Assembly (NCBI GenBank): GCA_022747635.1
Contig: JAKTNV010000017.1
Coordinates: forward strand, 682,001-746,000
Length of the DNA stretch: 64,000 nt
Source of the DNA: Hetaerina americana
Lineage: Eukaryota; Arthropoda; Insecta; Odonata; Calopterygidae
Direction of reading: 5' to 3'
Notes under the pieces: generated by a model
Database searches by the model: none
What the model was told of the DNA's origin: nothing
The model's input: only the letters and a program-made list of their open reading frames with translations
Made by a program: the position numbers and the translations under genes
Shown here: in pieces, positions 22,396 to 34,589 of the stretch
How positions within the stretch are numbered: the stretch's first letter is position 1
How the letters are laid out: every line of letters starts with the position of its first letter

Positions 22396-23079
22396 GTTTA
22401 TATTTGCTCTCAACTTGCAGTAATGAACGGAAAACTATTATGCAGCATGTATTTTTGCTTCCGCTGTTGTCACTCAAATGCTAGTTTTATTATTGAAACC
22501 TAATTGACGTTCATAAATGTCTTGGAGACTAATAAATCGCCCTTCTTTTTCATTAAGTGATAAAAATTCAGTTAGCTACCTATCAGTACGGAGTTATTAG
22601 GTACATTCTATGCAGAGTTTTTCATTAGTTATTCAGAGCCATCTTGGATTCTTTTTACCCATTGCCATTAGAACAATCTCTATTGCCACCATTGTAGAAT
22701 CAATATAAGCCATTTAGATAATGGATTGTGTTTTTGTAGACGCAAAGGCATGTAGTATTTAAGATAATGGTAGGAATAATAGGTAAAATAATGGGTAGGT
22801 AAAATATCTGGTTTAGCTATACTCCGAAATGCAGCTATGTTCCGAAAATTTCTTAGACTTTTCGCATTGGCTTTCATGCGAAAACGAACTACGGAAAGGT
22901 CGAGTTTAAATTTAATATTCTCTTGTCACAATGAGATACGAATAGGTACTCAGACAAAAAAAGTCTCTTCCTTTGAGATATTCGCGGCCTGGCATTCAGA
23001 TTGCTTTTTTTAAAGTTAATCGTTGAAATGTGACCACAATGGGTTAATGATAGGCAATTTGCTATCTGTCATTGATTAC
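22396..23079. other. AT-rich non-coding
   Basis: Nothing recognised. Confidence 0.4.
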
Positions 23080-23700
23080 TTAAATTTATTTGCGATATAG
23101 TCTCGCCTTGCCACATCTTCTTGAGCATTCCAGTCGCAATTCCGGTATTGGACTTAAAGGAAATAGTCGTGGCGAAATGCTCCCCCGTCCATTAATGCTC
23201 AGTAAATGCCTGGGTCCCTCCAGAAATATTAGCCAGCGGAATATAAGTCGGCTGGAGCCAGGAGATAAAGAGGGTGGAATGGAAAATTTTGAAATCCTTC
23301 GTTTGCATTCGTCGCCAAAAAATGGGAGGGACACTTCACCTTGTACCCGGAATACTGTGTACCACTCTGAAAAACGCGTTTAGAAATACCCCATACTCGC
23401 CATCGTGACAGTAAAAATTGGTGGCGCATGAAGTGTCATCTCTCTCTCGGTGAAGTGGTAATATTCTTGAAGAGGGACGAGGTGTCGGGAGGATGGAGTC
23501 CGCCGCGTTTTAAATTTAAATTCCTATGGAGACAGGGTGGGCGCGTGGCAACTATAAATATATGCCAGCACGCGTTTAGGTATCTATCACGAGCACGCGT
23601 GATTTCTGCTTCCTTCCTCGCCGGTGTCTGTCTCCTTGGCCGCGTTTCTGTCTGACCCCAACCTCATCCTCGTCCCCACATCTGTGCCCATTTCTCACCC
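23080..23700. promoter_or_regulatory. moderately CpG-rich region
   Basis: GC content rises and CpGs appear, with several overlapping short frames on both strands. None shows a domain. It is weaker than the islands at 9.4, 16.6, 34.6 and 42.8 kb. Confidence 0.25.
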
Positions 23701-24880
23701 ATGAAAAGCGCACGGGTTCTATTCCCGTTGAAAAACCATTTACAGTTCCTCGGTTCACAAAATCGTCTAAGTATGCACAATCCTGACACCGGAAGGCGAT
23801 ATCTCTTTGGAGAAGGGCATAATGTTTCACGATTATTGATGGCCAAAATTTCAGAGGCTATCGGCAATAGTTTCTCCTTCGGAAATGGTGCTGTTTCAAG
23901 TACCCGTTCAAGTACGGGCGCCTTTATGTCATCGGGCGTTTAAGATCGATTTCCATGGTTTCCGCAGCAAGCTCACGACGATTTTGCTGAGAATTGGAAA
24001 CCACATTAAGATAGTTTGGGGGCCCTTTTTATTCATTTTGGGAGATGATAAACGGCGTTTTGGATTCCAATCCACAAACTTGTTTCCAACTCCGGAGAAA
24101 TGGAACATCCAAAGGCCTCACTTTTCCAAATACTTCACTCCCAAGACCATGCGAACTAATTGAACCGACTTTTCTGGAGTCATTATTACGCGCTTCATTG
24201 ATGCATACATTCTGATTAGTAACCGAAATAAATAACCGTGCGTGACCATAAGATCCATATAAGAATCCATCCAGTGGCTTTATTTTTTTGTGTTATTCAT
24301 TAAGGAACTGAGGGGATGAAAGAAGCGTTTAAGTGATGTTATTTTCAGGTTTTTATCAAAAGCAACCCCCCTCTTTTATATTTTTTCCAATTAGGACATT
24401 TTTACTTAAGCTTTAATTTGAAATACCTTAATTCGCCCCGAAGTAGAAATGGAAATGAAACAAGTGAATTGGTGAACACTTCCTCACAGACTATGCAAAG
24501 TTGAATAAATCGTGTGGTAAGGAAGAATACCTGACAAATACTAATGAAACTTCTTAACGAATCAGTACCGACAAGAAATTATGTTCCTGCATTGGTAAGG
24601 GCTATAGGAATGACATAAAATGGTAAAAATTCTGAGATGAATTGCCAATGCAAAATCTCCTTTCGATAGGTACTCGGTTGTCACTTAATGCCCCTATGTA
24701 TGAATATATTATTCTTAGCTCATTTTTGTTAAATATTCATGTGTGAGAGTACTTCAGCTTATGCGATCACTCTATTTGTGTGAGAGTACTTCAGATCACT
24801 CTATTTTGCATGACACTCAAGGAGTCGAGAAATTTATAAGCGGTACTTAATTTCGTAGGCATTCTAGCTTTTTAAAGTCA
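23701..24880. other. non-coding
   Basis: Nothing recognised apart from a short duplicated word, GTGTGAGAGTACTTCAG, at about 24743 and 24778. Confidence 0.4.
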
Positions 24881-25127
24881 GAATAGAATGATTTGAGGCG
24901 TCACTTTGTGGAAGCGATTCATATCGGAAAAGAAATTCTTAGTTATTCCAGATATATTTTATTAAACACGACTTAGGTTTCGACTTACAAAGTCATCATC
25001 ATTAGGTGATGATGACTTTGTAAGTCGAAACTCGGGTCGTGTTTAATAAAATATATGTGGAATAACTAAGAATTTCTTTTCCGATATGAATCGCTACCAC
25101 AAAGTGACGCCTCAAACAATTCTATTC
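24881..25127. mobile_element. 247-bp inverted repeat element with hammerhead-like core
   Basis: Arms of 120 bp (24881-25000 and 25008-25127) pair almost perfectly around a 7-bp spacer. Beside the centre the plus strand reads TGATGA (25007-25012), spacer T, GACTT (25014-25018) pairing with AAGTC (25022-25026), then GAAAC. The minus strand carries the same stem and GAAAC. The first core C is replaced in both copies (G and A). The layout is the same as at 10601-10771, but the arm sequence differs, so it would be another non-autonomous subfamily. Confidence 0.65.
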
Positions 25128-25137
25128 ATCAAGTGCG

Positions 25138-25197
25138 CTTCCATACCATATTGCCTTATCTGGGATACATCCCAGATAAGGCAATATGGTATGGAAG
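25138..25197. repeat. 60-bp perfect hairpin
   Basis: Perfectly complementary 29-base arms (25138-25166 and 25169-25197) flank a 2-base spacer AC. It lies only 10 bp beyond the larger inverted repeat. A transcript would form an uninterrupted hairpin. Nothing identifies it as a known element or microRNA gene. Confidence 0.9.
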
Positions 25198-26559
25198 ACT
25201 TTCAATCAATTCCGCATCGCATCCCTGAGCATCTTTTCCAATAGTCAGTGCATCCATCACCCATGGAGTCTTTAACTGTAAATGGCAAGAATCAGTGATT
25301 ACAGGGGTAAGTTATTGTTGTTCGAGTTGCGATGCCACGATCTCATTTCAACGGGTTATTAAATTTTCTCAACTTATAATTTGATTGGGTGATTTAATGC
25401 AACTATAATCTTACATTCATGTGCCAATTCCTCAGGAGGGCAGTTAAAGAAACTAATGCTCGATAATAATTTTCTGTGATTAACCGGAAAATATTCACAG
25501 TATAAAAGTATATGATTAAAAATTAAGAAAAACTAATTAATTTATCTCTGCTTTTTCTTTTCTTAAATAAAATCGTTTTATATTTCAAGGTTGCGCCTTT
25601 GGAAGTAGTAGTCAGCGGGGGTATTCATTTGGGCAGAAAAGCCAATGGGAAAGTAACATCCGAGGGTTTTTTTAAACGTTCTTTTGTTTCTTTCGTAGTG
25701 CAAGTTAATATTTACAGCGTTTTTCTCGGTTGTCTTAATCATATCCGTTTCTATATTCGCTCAAAAGATAATGATGATACTTATCTCTAATAGCATATTT
25801 CCGCTACTAGTCAGACCTTTAGGAAAAGCATTTCCCTCCAGGCTCAACTCGGAGTTGATTGGTGTTAATGATGTGAAAATCTCATCCTACACTGCGTTAG
25901 TAAATGGAATATACTAAAAAGGCCGAAGTTCACTTTATTGTTCCTAAACAATCTTTGCGCATGCGAATTATAGTATGTAAGAAAAGGAGTGCCATACCTC
26001 CTTTTTAACGGGACTTCAGTGTTAAGCATGCCTGTGCATTTGATCGCTCAGATTAGTTCAACTAAACCGTTTTTTTTATCTTTGCGTGAACTATCCCGTT
26101 AACAATTCGGCAAGTAAGGGTATACACTGAGTATATTATGTGGATCGCTCATTGATGGACGGTGGACTAAGCCGACCAATTCCTTACTTCCAGTAAACAA
26201 ACATGAAACTTCAAATTCGGAGTAAAATATCGAAAGATTTTTACAGCTCGTTGTAAAAATAATCTCTAAGTTAGTTCACGAAGCCCAAAGTCGTCCAGAA
26301 GATAGATTTAAAAAATAGTGAGCCTAGTTTATAGCAATTATTCCATCTCTCAACATGACTACCAGCATCTCGTCTCGTATACTTAGAGTAGTACCCAATT
26401 ATTTCAGTGTATGAAAGGATCTTTGTGATAGGTTTTTGACTGACAATTGATCTTTGTCATTTGAAGTTAATAATTTTAAGTTGTCCTTAATATTTTAGTG
26501 ATAACAATGCGGATAGTGCATGCTGAGCGTAGAACCCCAAGCTGCCCCATAGGCGGATT
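25198..26559. other. AT-rich non-coding
   Basis: Nothing recognised. Confidence 0.4.
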
Positions 26560-26725
26560 GCAGGGTAGTTTGAAGATGGTGAAGTCGAAGCATACTATTA
26601 CGTGTGAAAGTCACCCTTTAGAGCAAGAAAGCCAGTTCCTTGCCCTGTGCCAAATAAGGTTTCCCACAGGATCCTGAGGTGCGGAAAATCACACCTTTTG
26701 GATTGGATTTTAAACGGGGTTCTCT
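26560..26725 (-). mobile_element. SINE-A copy, diverged
   Basis: CCAGTTCCTTGCCCTGTGCC, then AAGGTTTCCCACAGG and GGAAAATCACACC, appear in the same order and spacing as in the copy at 5212-5446. ACGTGTGAAAGTCACCC matches its CGTGTGAAATTCACAC block. The tRNA-like head is not clear. Confidence 0.6.
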
Positions 26726-28329
26726 TAAGGGAATATGCCCGGTTTTAAAACCGAGAATCCTCGGTTCGTAGCCGAGCTCCCTGCTCTAGTCGATCTTCAT
26801 TGCCGGATTGTTCCGGCAAATGGTGAATTTCGGATAAGCGGAGCTTCTAGAAGGTCCCGTGGTGTATTGAATCTTAAGTGCTGTAAAATCTATTAAGAAG
26901 CGCCCCATTTGATATTCCATGAAGCTAACCTCCATTGGTCGGCGAAACAATAAATTACCGGACTTAATTCCGGAATGCGTGTCGTTTAGAGTTTTTGTCA
27001 CGAGCGCCAAAGACCGTCAAGCTGCCCTTGTTCCAAAATGGGAGAACCGGACTCGGCGACGTTTAAAACCCTCCAAACGGAAATGAAACCCATTTAACTT
27101 CATGAGAGGAATATTAACTTCACGAAGTGTCGGGGGGGCATCCCTTGCTCCCGCCTCACTCCTTTTAGCAGTACACGTTGTGCTATAGTGTCTCCATTCT
27201 GGTGTCTGGCAGGGAAAACATGTTTCAGATGAAATCGACAAAAAAGGAGACATAGGACTAATAACTATTCCCTCAGCTTTTTCTGTTCTTTGCAAAGGTT
27301 TTTGGTTTAATTCAGAGATTTTATATCTACCGAGAACCCTTTCATCCTTTGCGTTAACACTTCATTAACGTATTTTTTGATATGGAAGTATTTCTCGATT
27401 ATCTGAAAGAAGCTGCTGGTGGTCTTTATATATGCCGCGTGTATTTACCCGTGGCCAGCAAAGAAGGGCAAACAAAATCTTTTGCCTGAGAGTTGCCAAA
27501 ATCCTCCAACATGGAATGCGAACCCACGACCTTTGGGATTGTAACGAGATATTTTTTCCCCACCAGCAATACGTTCAGGAGCTTTCTGGTGTTTTGGATA
27601 GTCTTTTGGAAATGATTTAAAGCGTAAACTTCGACTGATGGAATTTTACAGAAAATCATAAACAACTTCCAGTCAGAGCTTAAGATATTTTTATTTTGTA
27701 CGCACGAAAAATATGTTCACTGCTTGGACGTTGCTAAAAATTTCGGCGGCTTGATGCATCGTCCGGTTACGCTGAAACTTTATCACTATGCTATGCTTTT
27801 ATGCTATGGTACAATTATAGTTCCCCGGCAACTCGGAAATGTGAGGTTAGGTTTTTGAATCGTGCAATGCAAAATTCTGTCATGAAAAATTATAATCGCG
27901 CGGAGAAGAAACATTTATTGAGAAATTTTAAAATGCATAGCTGTTGGCCTCAGGCTTTAAAAAAAGTATATCCATATATAGAAAAAAACTTATATGAAAA
28001 ATTGTAAGTATGCCTTTCAAAATGAGATTGATTTTGAAAAAACTTAGTACTACTACGGACAACTTAGTTACTCAGTGATGCCACACTTTTAAACGTATTG
28101 ATTATATACACGGCGACAGCCATGTTGCGGTAAGCCCCTTTTCAGTCCTGCCTGGTTTCTGTCTTTCTTCATGCTAACCGGAATGCTTTTTATTTTCCTC
28201 ATTGTAACTCTCTTCTCCCTTCTTTCAACATACCATTGAGTGCATTGAAGGAACCTTGAAGATCTCAATGTGATGTTATTAAGTATGAATGAAAGGGGTT
28301 GGAGAAAATAATTACGACTAATGTAATAT
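26726..28329. other. non-coding with one possible tRNA-like relic
   Basis: On the minus strand at about 27480-27560, GGTCGTGGGTTCGCATTCC resembles a B-box within a tRNA-derived SINE. No A-box or repeat partner was found. The remainder shows nothing recognisable. Confidence 0.3.
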
Positions 28330-29418
28330 CTTGATATATATATATAGGTATAGGTAAGGTAATCTACCAGTTAAGGTAGGTTTTTTTTGATGGACACAAC
28401 TACCAAACAAATATTTTGTGACTACTAACAAAACACAACCCTAAATTCTACTCTACACCAGGTCCCTCTTCATCTCTGAGTACTTTCTTCCTCCCTTCAT
28501 CCCGTCCAACATCCCTATCCTGTTCCTTCCCTTTCCTCTTTTGCCCAACATTCTACCCTCTATCACAGTCTTCAACATCCCACTGCCGGTCAACACCCCC
28601 TTCATCCACTTTTCCTGCCTCCATAGGATTGCTCCCAACAAACCCCTCTCTTCGCCCACCATACCAAGTACTTCCTCATTTGTTTTCTTCTCTGTCCATT
28701 TCACCTTTTCCATTCTTCTCCACACCCACATTTCAAAAGCCTCCAGTCTACGTCTATCCTCCTGCTTCAATGACCACGTTTCCGCGCCGTACATAGCTAC
28801 GCTCCATATCAAAGTTTTTACGAGTCTTTTCTTAACATCCTTACTCAAAGTCCCCGTCATCAACTCCCTCCTCCTCGTGAAAGCCTCTTTGCCTAGCGCA
28901 ATTCTTCTCCTTACGTCCCTACTACTTTGACCGTGTTGGTCCAAAACACTACCGAGATACGTAAACTGTTCTACCTGCTCTAGTTTTTGCCCTCTTACTT
29001 TAATGTTAAGATTAGCCTTTTTCTTTCTAGAAAATCGCATAACCTTTGTTTTATTAATGTTGATTCTCATCCCATACCTGTCGCACTGAATTTCCAATTC
29101 ACTAAGCAATGCTTGCAGCCCCTTGGCTGACTGACAAACTAAAGCTTGGTCATCAGCAAACCTAACTGATTTTACGAATCCCCCGCCCACTTTCATTCCT
29201 GCCTCGAGTTCTTCCCATGCCTCTTTGATCATTTCCTCTGCATACAGGTTGAACAGCAACGGTGATAATGGGCAACCCTGCCTTACACCCCTTCCTAACA
29301 CTGCCCATCCTGACTCCCCGTTTCCCACCCGCACCTGAGCAGTCTGAGACATGTACAGGTTGCGGATTAGCCTCCTTTCCCTCCAATCTATTCCTATTTT
29401 CTGCAATATACTCATTAG
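28330..29418 (-). mobile_element. LINE-A copy, 5-prime truncated, in a (TA)n tract
   Basis: Best preserved member of the most abundant element in the window. The 3-prime end, at about 28347 reading minus, passes into TATATATA. The truncated 5-prime end also meets a long TA repeat at 29417. A 3-prime block (minus: GGTAGATTACCTTACC) recurs at the copy near 31325. The coding part is described separately. Confidence 0.75.
28453..29415 (-). CDS. non-LTR retrotransposon reverse transcriptase, C-terminal part
   Basis: A 320-codon open frame on the minus strand, starting at an ATG by chance of truncation. Residues 43-59 hold GVRQGCPLSPLLFNLYA. FADD at 86-89 is the catalytic motif (usually YADD or FADD). 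Motif D/E-like TKVMRFSRKKKANLNI follows at 122-137. QFTYLGSVLDQHG is at 150-162 and RRRIALGKEAF at 169-179. The tail MYGAETWSLKQEDRRRLEAFEMWVWRRM at 208-235 is common in insect LINE proteins. The endonuclease and RT fingers are missing. An intact protein would copy the element RNA at a nicked chromosomal site. The clade is not resolved. The uninterrupted frame suggests a fairly recent insertion. Confidence 0.85.
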   Translation of the reverse strand: MSILQKIGIDWRERRLIRNLYMSQTAQVRVGNGESGWAVLGRGVRQGCPLSPLLFNLYAEEMIKEAWEELEAGMKVGGGFVKSVRFADDQALVCQSAKGLQALLSELEIQCDRYGMRININKTKVMRFSRKKKANLNIKVRGQKLEQVEQFTYLGSVLDQHGQSSRDVRRRIALGKEAFTRRRELMTGTLSKDVKKRLVKTLIWSVAMYGAETWSLKQEDRRRLEAFEMWVWRRMEKVKWTEKKTNEEVLGMVGEERGLLGAILWRQEKWMKGVLTGSGMLKTVIEGRMLGKRGKGRNRIGMLDGMKGGRKYSEMKRDLV

Positions 29419-29434
29419 ATATATATATATATAT

Positions 29435-29480
<46 letters not shown>
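29419..29480. repeat. (TA)n microsatellite at the LINE junction
   Basis: A TA run with one interruption, beginning at the 5-prime truncation point of the LINE copy. Confidence 0.95.
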
Positions 29481-29486
<6 letters not shown>

Positions 29487-30160
29487 TTATATGATATATT
29501 AATTTTCTTTTTTATATACTGAAATAACTCCTTGTCTATCGATATGCATATAGGTGTGATGCTAGTTATATTCTGTTATTCCCCACTTGCATTCAGTTCC
29601 ATAAAGGAGAACCATTTCCTCCCAGTTAATCCGTCAACACCTACGATCCGTGGTATCAGAGGAATACTGAATGCGTGGTGCTCGTGTTCAGTAGTAACGG
29701 TGGTGTTGGGAATAAAGCTACGAACATTTGGCCATTGGGCATCCACAATGGGGCTGCTTTGGCTGGAGGAGGTTGAGAGGTGGTAGGAGGAAGAGTTGGA
29801 TGATTTTTTGGACGTTTGGGAGGCTGTCCTACAGTACCAGGATTGTAATTAAAGGTCGCTAACCTTTGCCCTTTATGCTGCGGGCTGTGCTTTGCACCCA
29901 GGGAAGCATTACTGGGCAGGATTTGGGTCGGCGTGAGATGAATGCTGGAGATTAAAAGTTAACTCGATGTAACTCCGTCGTTTACGTCGCGGATGAAACT
30001 CTAGAATTCGGTTCGCTATGTCCTCTGGGTTGCTGTGTTTTGTCCAGAGAATCGCCCGGGTTCGCTCTAACCTTCGGCTAGCCGTTGCAGCAGCATGCGG
30101 CAGGCGGATGTCTTATTTTCTCCGGTGGCAATGCAAAAGGATTCTCTCGAGGATTTGGGT
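29481..30160. other. non-coding
   Basis: Nothing recognised. Base composition is more balanced from 29600 to 30060. Confidence 0.35.
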
Positions 30161-30164
30161 CGTG

Positions 30165-30330
30165 TGGAGTGTAGTATAACCTCGTTAAGACAAACTCGAA
30201 GGGTCCCAAAAACCACGATAACGCGTAAAACGGATGAAACGCCGTAAGAGCCCTTATATTCCATTACAGAACGGGTATGATGTGCATTCGCTCTAACGAG
30301 AATCGCATGCCATTCGATTAGGCGTTAACG
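30165..30330 (+). mobile_element. possible pogo/Tigger-like terminal fragment
   Basis: AGTATAACCTCGTTAAGACA at 30173-30192, and then AACTCGAAGGGTCCC, look like the outer end of pogo-group Tc1/mariner elements, which often begin with CAGTATAACCTCGTTA-type words. No matching inverted end was found downstream, so only one end may remain. Confidence 0.35.
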
Positions 30331-31324
30331 ACAGTTTTACTGTTATGAGTGAAAATGATCCAGATTGCAAGAAATTTCGCGCAGAATTGCCAAGATACTC
30401 AGATTTGACAAATCTAAGTCGTCTCTTATTAACGTTAGGTCTTGAGCTAACGTGTAGAAATAGATGGGTTCAATCGATCATTAAAATTGAAGAAAATTGG
30501 CCTTATTTCGTAATTTATACACGTCTTCTGTTTATAATTTAACTAGGTGCAAATAGTTTCAAATCTAGAAGAAAATACATAAGGAGCTCCATTTACGACG
30601 CCCAGAGATAAATAGAATAAATTGATTGTGGAATTATAGAAATAGTTTTTCCCAAATCGTTTTCATTTGTCCTAAAGTAAATTTTGTGCATGATTAAGGG
30701 ATCAGCAAGATCAGTTTGAGAATTTTGCCGGGGTATCTGACTATTGTTTCAACGTTAAACTTATTGAATTATTTCTTTGTCTTGTACTTAATTTTTCATT
30801 TCTTTATTTTAGGCTTTCATTTATTATTATTTCTGAGTATAACCTACTGGCTAGGTAGTTGATGCATCCTAGCACCACACACTATTGTACTACTAAGCCA
30901 TAACTAATCTGACGTAAAATATTGTTACATTCCATACTATACATTAAAAAATTTCTTTCATTATGAAAAATTTCAAGAAACTGTGGGAGATGCCGCAACT
31001 ATGAATGAATACATGTGTAAGAATAGAAATATATTTTACCATAAAAATTTTATAAAACATATGTACTGTTGAAGCGAGTAACTGAGCCGTCAATTCCGTA
31101 AGTCACCATCCCTGATGAAAAAGCGACTTTGCATGCTTCTCAAATACCAACCGAAGTGAGAGTATCCTTCATCTGTAATCAACTATTGATTGTATTCCTA
31201 AGAGGGTTTTCAAATACTTTTTCGATGGTCCGATTTATGCCTTTAAAGTGCCGATATGTTGTTAATTTTGGTTGAGTTATCTTCTAACATTTTCAGTCTG
31301 ATTTAGCTAGTTATCATTGGTGAT
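30331..31324. other. AT-rich non-coding
   Basis: Nothing recognised. Confidence 0.4.
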
Positions 31325-32330
31325 CTACCGTTTGAAGTAGATTTTAGATAGATAGATAGAGCCTACATGTATAGCGGTACAACGATGTATTTACTTACCT
31401 CTCCTCAAAAAACACAATCCGACATTCGACAATACAATATGCCCCTCTTCAATTCCGAATACTTTTTTTCTACATTCATTCTGCCCAACATGTCAATTCT
31501 ATTCCTACCCTTACTGCCTTACCTAACGTTCTCACTTCTAGATCAATCTTCAACATTTTACCGTCAGTCAAAATACTCTGAATCCAACTTTCCTCCCTCC
31601 TTTTGATTTCTCCCAATAATCCCCTCTCCTCCCCCACTAGCCTAGCATTTCCTCGTTTGTTTTCTTTCTGTCAATTTTGCCTTTTCCAGCCTTCTCCACA
31701 CCTTCATTTCAAATGCCTCCAATCTATGCCTGCTATCTTGCCTCAATGATTGTTTCCGCGCCGTACAAATCCTTGCTCCATATTAATTTTTTATATGGCG
31801 CGTGAATACTTCTTAACTTTCTTACTGAACGTCCTTGTCATCAATTCCCTTTAACTTGTGAAAGCTACTTTGCCTAATGCAATTTTTCTTAGCATGTCTC
31901 TACTACTTTGACCATCTTGGTCCGAAACACTTCCTAGATGGGTAAACATTTCTGCTCTAGTTTATGAACTCCAATATCAATATTTAACTTAGCTTTTGTT
32001 TTTCTCGAAAACTGCGTAACCCTCGTTTATTTTATATTTTTTCCCCATGCCGACTTTTCAAAGCGCTATCGCACTGACTTGCCAATGCGCTCAGTAATGC
32101 TTGCAAACCTTTGGTTAATTAATAAAATAAAGCTAATTCATCAGCAAACCTAACTGATTTTATGAGTTGTCCACTGACTTTTATTCCTAACTTCAATTTT
32201 TCCCATGCGTCTTTCATAATTTCCTCCACATGCTTGTGTATGCTGAAAAGAACAGGTGGATAATGGAGCCCCCTGCCGTACCAGCCCTAATGCTGCCCAT
32301 GCCAGCTCTTCTCCTTCTTCTCCTCGCCTT
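31325..32330 (-). pseudogene. decayed LINE-A copy
   Basis: Plus-strand words such as TTTCCGCGCCGTACAAAT, CTTTGCCTAATGCAATTTTT and CAGCAAACCTAACTGATTTT follow those of the copy at 28453-29415 in the same order. They are antisense to the RT C-terminus, the KEAF block and the FADD region. Stops and indels are frequent. A short related piece may continue at 32370-32520. Confidence 0.7.
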
Positions 32331-34589
32331 CCTCTTCTTCTCTTCTTTCAGCAAAATCCCTCCCTCATTGATGCTTTCCACTTGCATACAAATCCTTACT
32401 CTGTAAATTAGTCCATAAAAACTCTTTCTCGCTTATTTTGCTGTCCTAAAGTAGTTTCGAGGGAAATCAAATATTATTAATGAAAACGCATAATATTCTT
32501 ATGTCCAGGTTAGCTTCATGTTGATAGGTAGTCCCATGAAAGAAGTAGTCAGAGTAAATTAAACCCCTGCAGGAAATGATTGGGGATGTTTCTGGAAGAA
32601 GGCCGTATGGTATTTGCGAAGGTTTGGAACTCAGGAGTCTTCAAAGGGATAGATAGAGGTTGGAGATTATGGTATAGGAAAAAGAAATAACCAGGGTGAG
32701 AGAAAAAAATGGTTTAACGGGAGAAGGGATGTAATAATAGCTAACGACTCTCTTAAATACAATCACGGTGGAGTACCCACGGAATTTACAGGGAGGGCTT
32801 GAGGAAGATGACAATTATATATTAAACAAGATTGGATACATATGTAGGAAAGGCGTGATCATTTCAACCATCTTCCTGGAAGCGGATGCAGATATGGCTG
32901 ATAATTAAGTAGTTACGAAAAGTGGCTTGATATTAAAAAGGAATAAAATTATATAGAATAAAAATATGATGCTTACGATAGGACACCAAAGGGGTGTAAC
33001 GAGATAGGGACAGTGGACGCGATAAGATGTTAAAAGCGAAATATGAGAGGTTTGGAGGAAAAAATAGAACAATAAATGACAAAATGATTGGGAAGTCGTG
33101 GAGTGAAGAAGACATTTTTTTTAGAAATGTGGAGAGATAAGGAAATAGAAAGTCGCAAACTTAGAGCCGGGGATAAGGATGGGTAGTAATTAAAAATGGA
33201 CAGATAAAGTGGATAAAGGTGTCCTGTGATACTGTTAATGTTGAAGACGCGACAAAATTGAGAAAATTATGTGAACTTGGAGGATGAAAATATAGTAACT
33301 TGCGAAGATATTAAAAGATCGAGAAAATGTGAGGAAGTGACACCCGAGACCAGGAAAGTTGTGTTTATTCCCAAAAATTATACTCAAAAGCTAAACCATT
33401 CTCACTTGTTTTAAAGAAATATTCTTAAACGGTCTAAAATAATGTCTTCCTTAGTAATTCGTAAATGATCTATGGGAGTTATAAACTAAGAAAATTTGTC
33501 AGAGGATATCTTATCTCAAAGTTTAGCTTGATTTTTTAATAGCATCAGAATGTGGTTGTTGTATTTGCATTTCTCGTTCTTTTAATTCAATTAATTGAAA
33601 AAAACAAAACTAAGAATACTTTAATGTACTCAAACAGGGATGACTTTTATTCGTTTAGTCTTTGCTCTTTTGGAGCTGATTACTTTGATTACTAGGCCTC
33701 TGGAGATTTTCTCATCGTCAAGTTCCTGCAATTGTGACACCCGTTAAATGTGTAACAGTAAACTACTTCGAATGGTTTCTTAGGAACATTAAGGTATAAA
33801 TAGCTAGTCGCGGGTGAAATTTTGAAGGTAAAGCAGAGATTAGGAATTCAGTCTGGTGGCAACTATTTACGTGATGTTTAATTTCATTTCCCTTTATTAC
33901 ACATCAGTGACACCTTAATTTGACTTTCGTTCACGTTGGTCTAGTTCTATACGAGTTTGAAACTGCTGTTTGCATAACAATTGTGCTAAGTAAATGTTTT
34001 GGTGGGGATGTGCTGTGTTAACACTAAAACTGAAAGTACATTAACACCATAATATGCTTTTAAAATAATTTCCAAACAATAATTTCATAAACTCGAAAAT
34101 CTTTTTCGAAAAATTCGTAATCTTATCCATCTCAATATGGAATCAGAAATTCTAGATAAATATCCTTCCCCGATATAAACGTTCCTCGTGATGTTGTGCT
34201 AAAGATAGGTAAACTAATGAAAGAATTCTGGAAATATTTCTTCATTAAAAAAATTCGTTTTATTTTTGAAAAATTTTACCTTGGATGTATTGATGCTTTG
34301 GACTGGGGTGTCCCAACTTATACTAAGTGAAACCTGCTGAAGGTCTTAGGGTTTTGAAGGCACGCGAGATGCCTTGTTTGAAATTATGTTATCAGTTGAT
34401 GGAGTAAGTTAATGCATATTCAAATCCGTCGTACATGGTATTTTGTCAATAGAAACATGGAATATATTTATGTCATGGTTTGGGGAACCCCAACCTACTC
34501 TAGATTGGATATATTAAGCTTCTAAGATTTGGAGGCTCACGTCTTGACTCGTTAAAAATAATGTTCATTCGTGTTAAGGCCATCAAATG
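32331..34589. other. AT-rich non-coding
   Basis: Purine-rich sequence at 32640-33340 has no recognisable coding content. The remainder is AT-rich with nothing identified. Confidence 0.4.

Noticed and set aside
22024..22477. Plausible proteins from the minus strand of the right PLE arm
   Set aside because: These frames simply read the inverted terminal repeat and repeat peptide segments encoded in the left arm.
28541..28930. 129-codon plus-strand frame
   Set aside because: It is antisense to the LINE reverse transcriptase frame, which has clear motifs.
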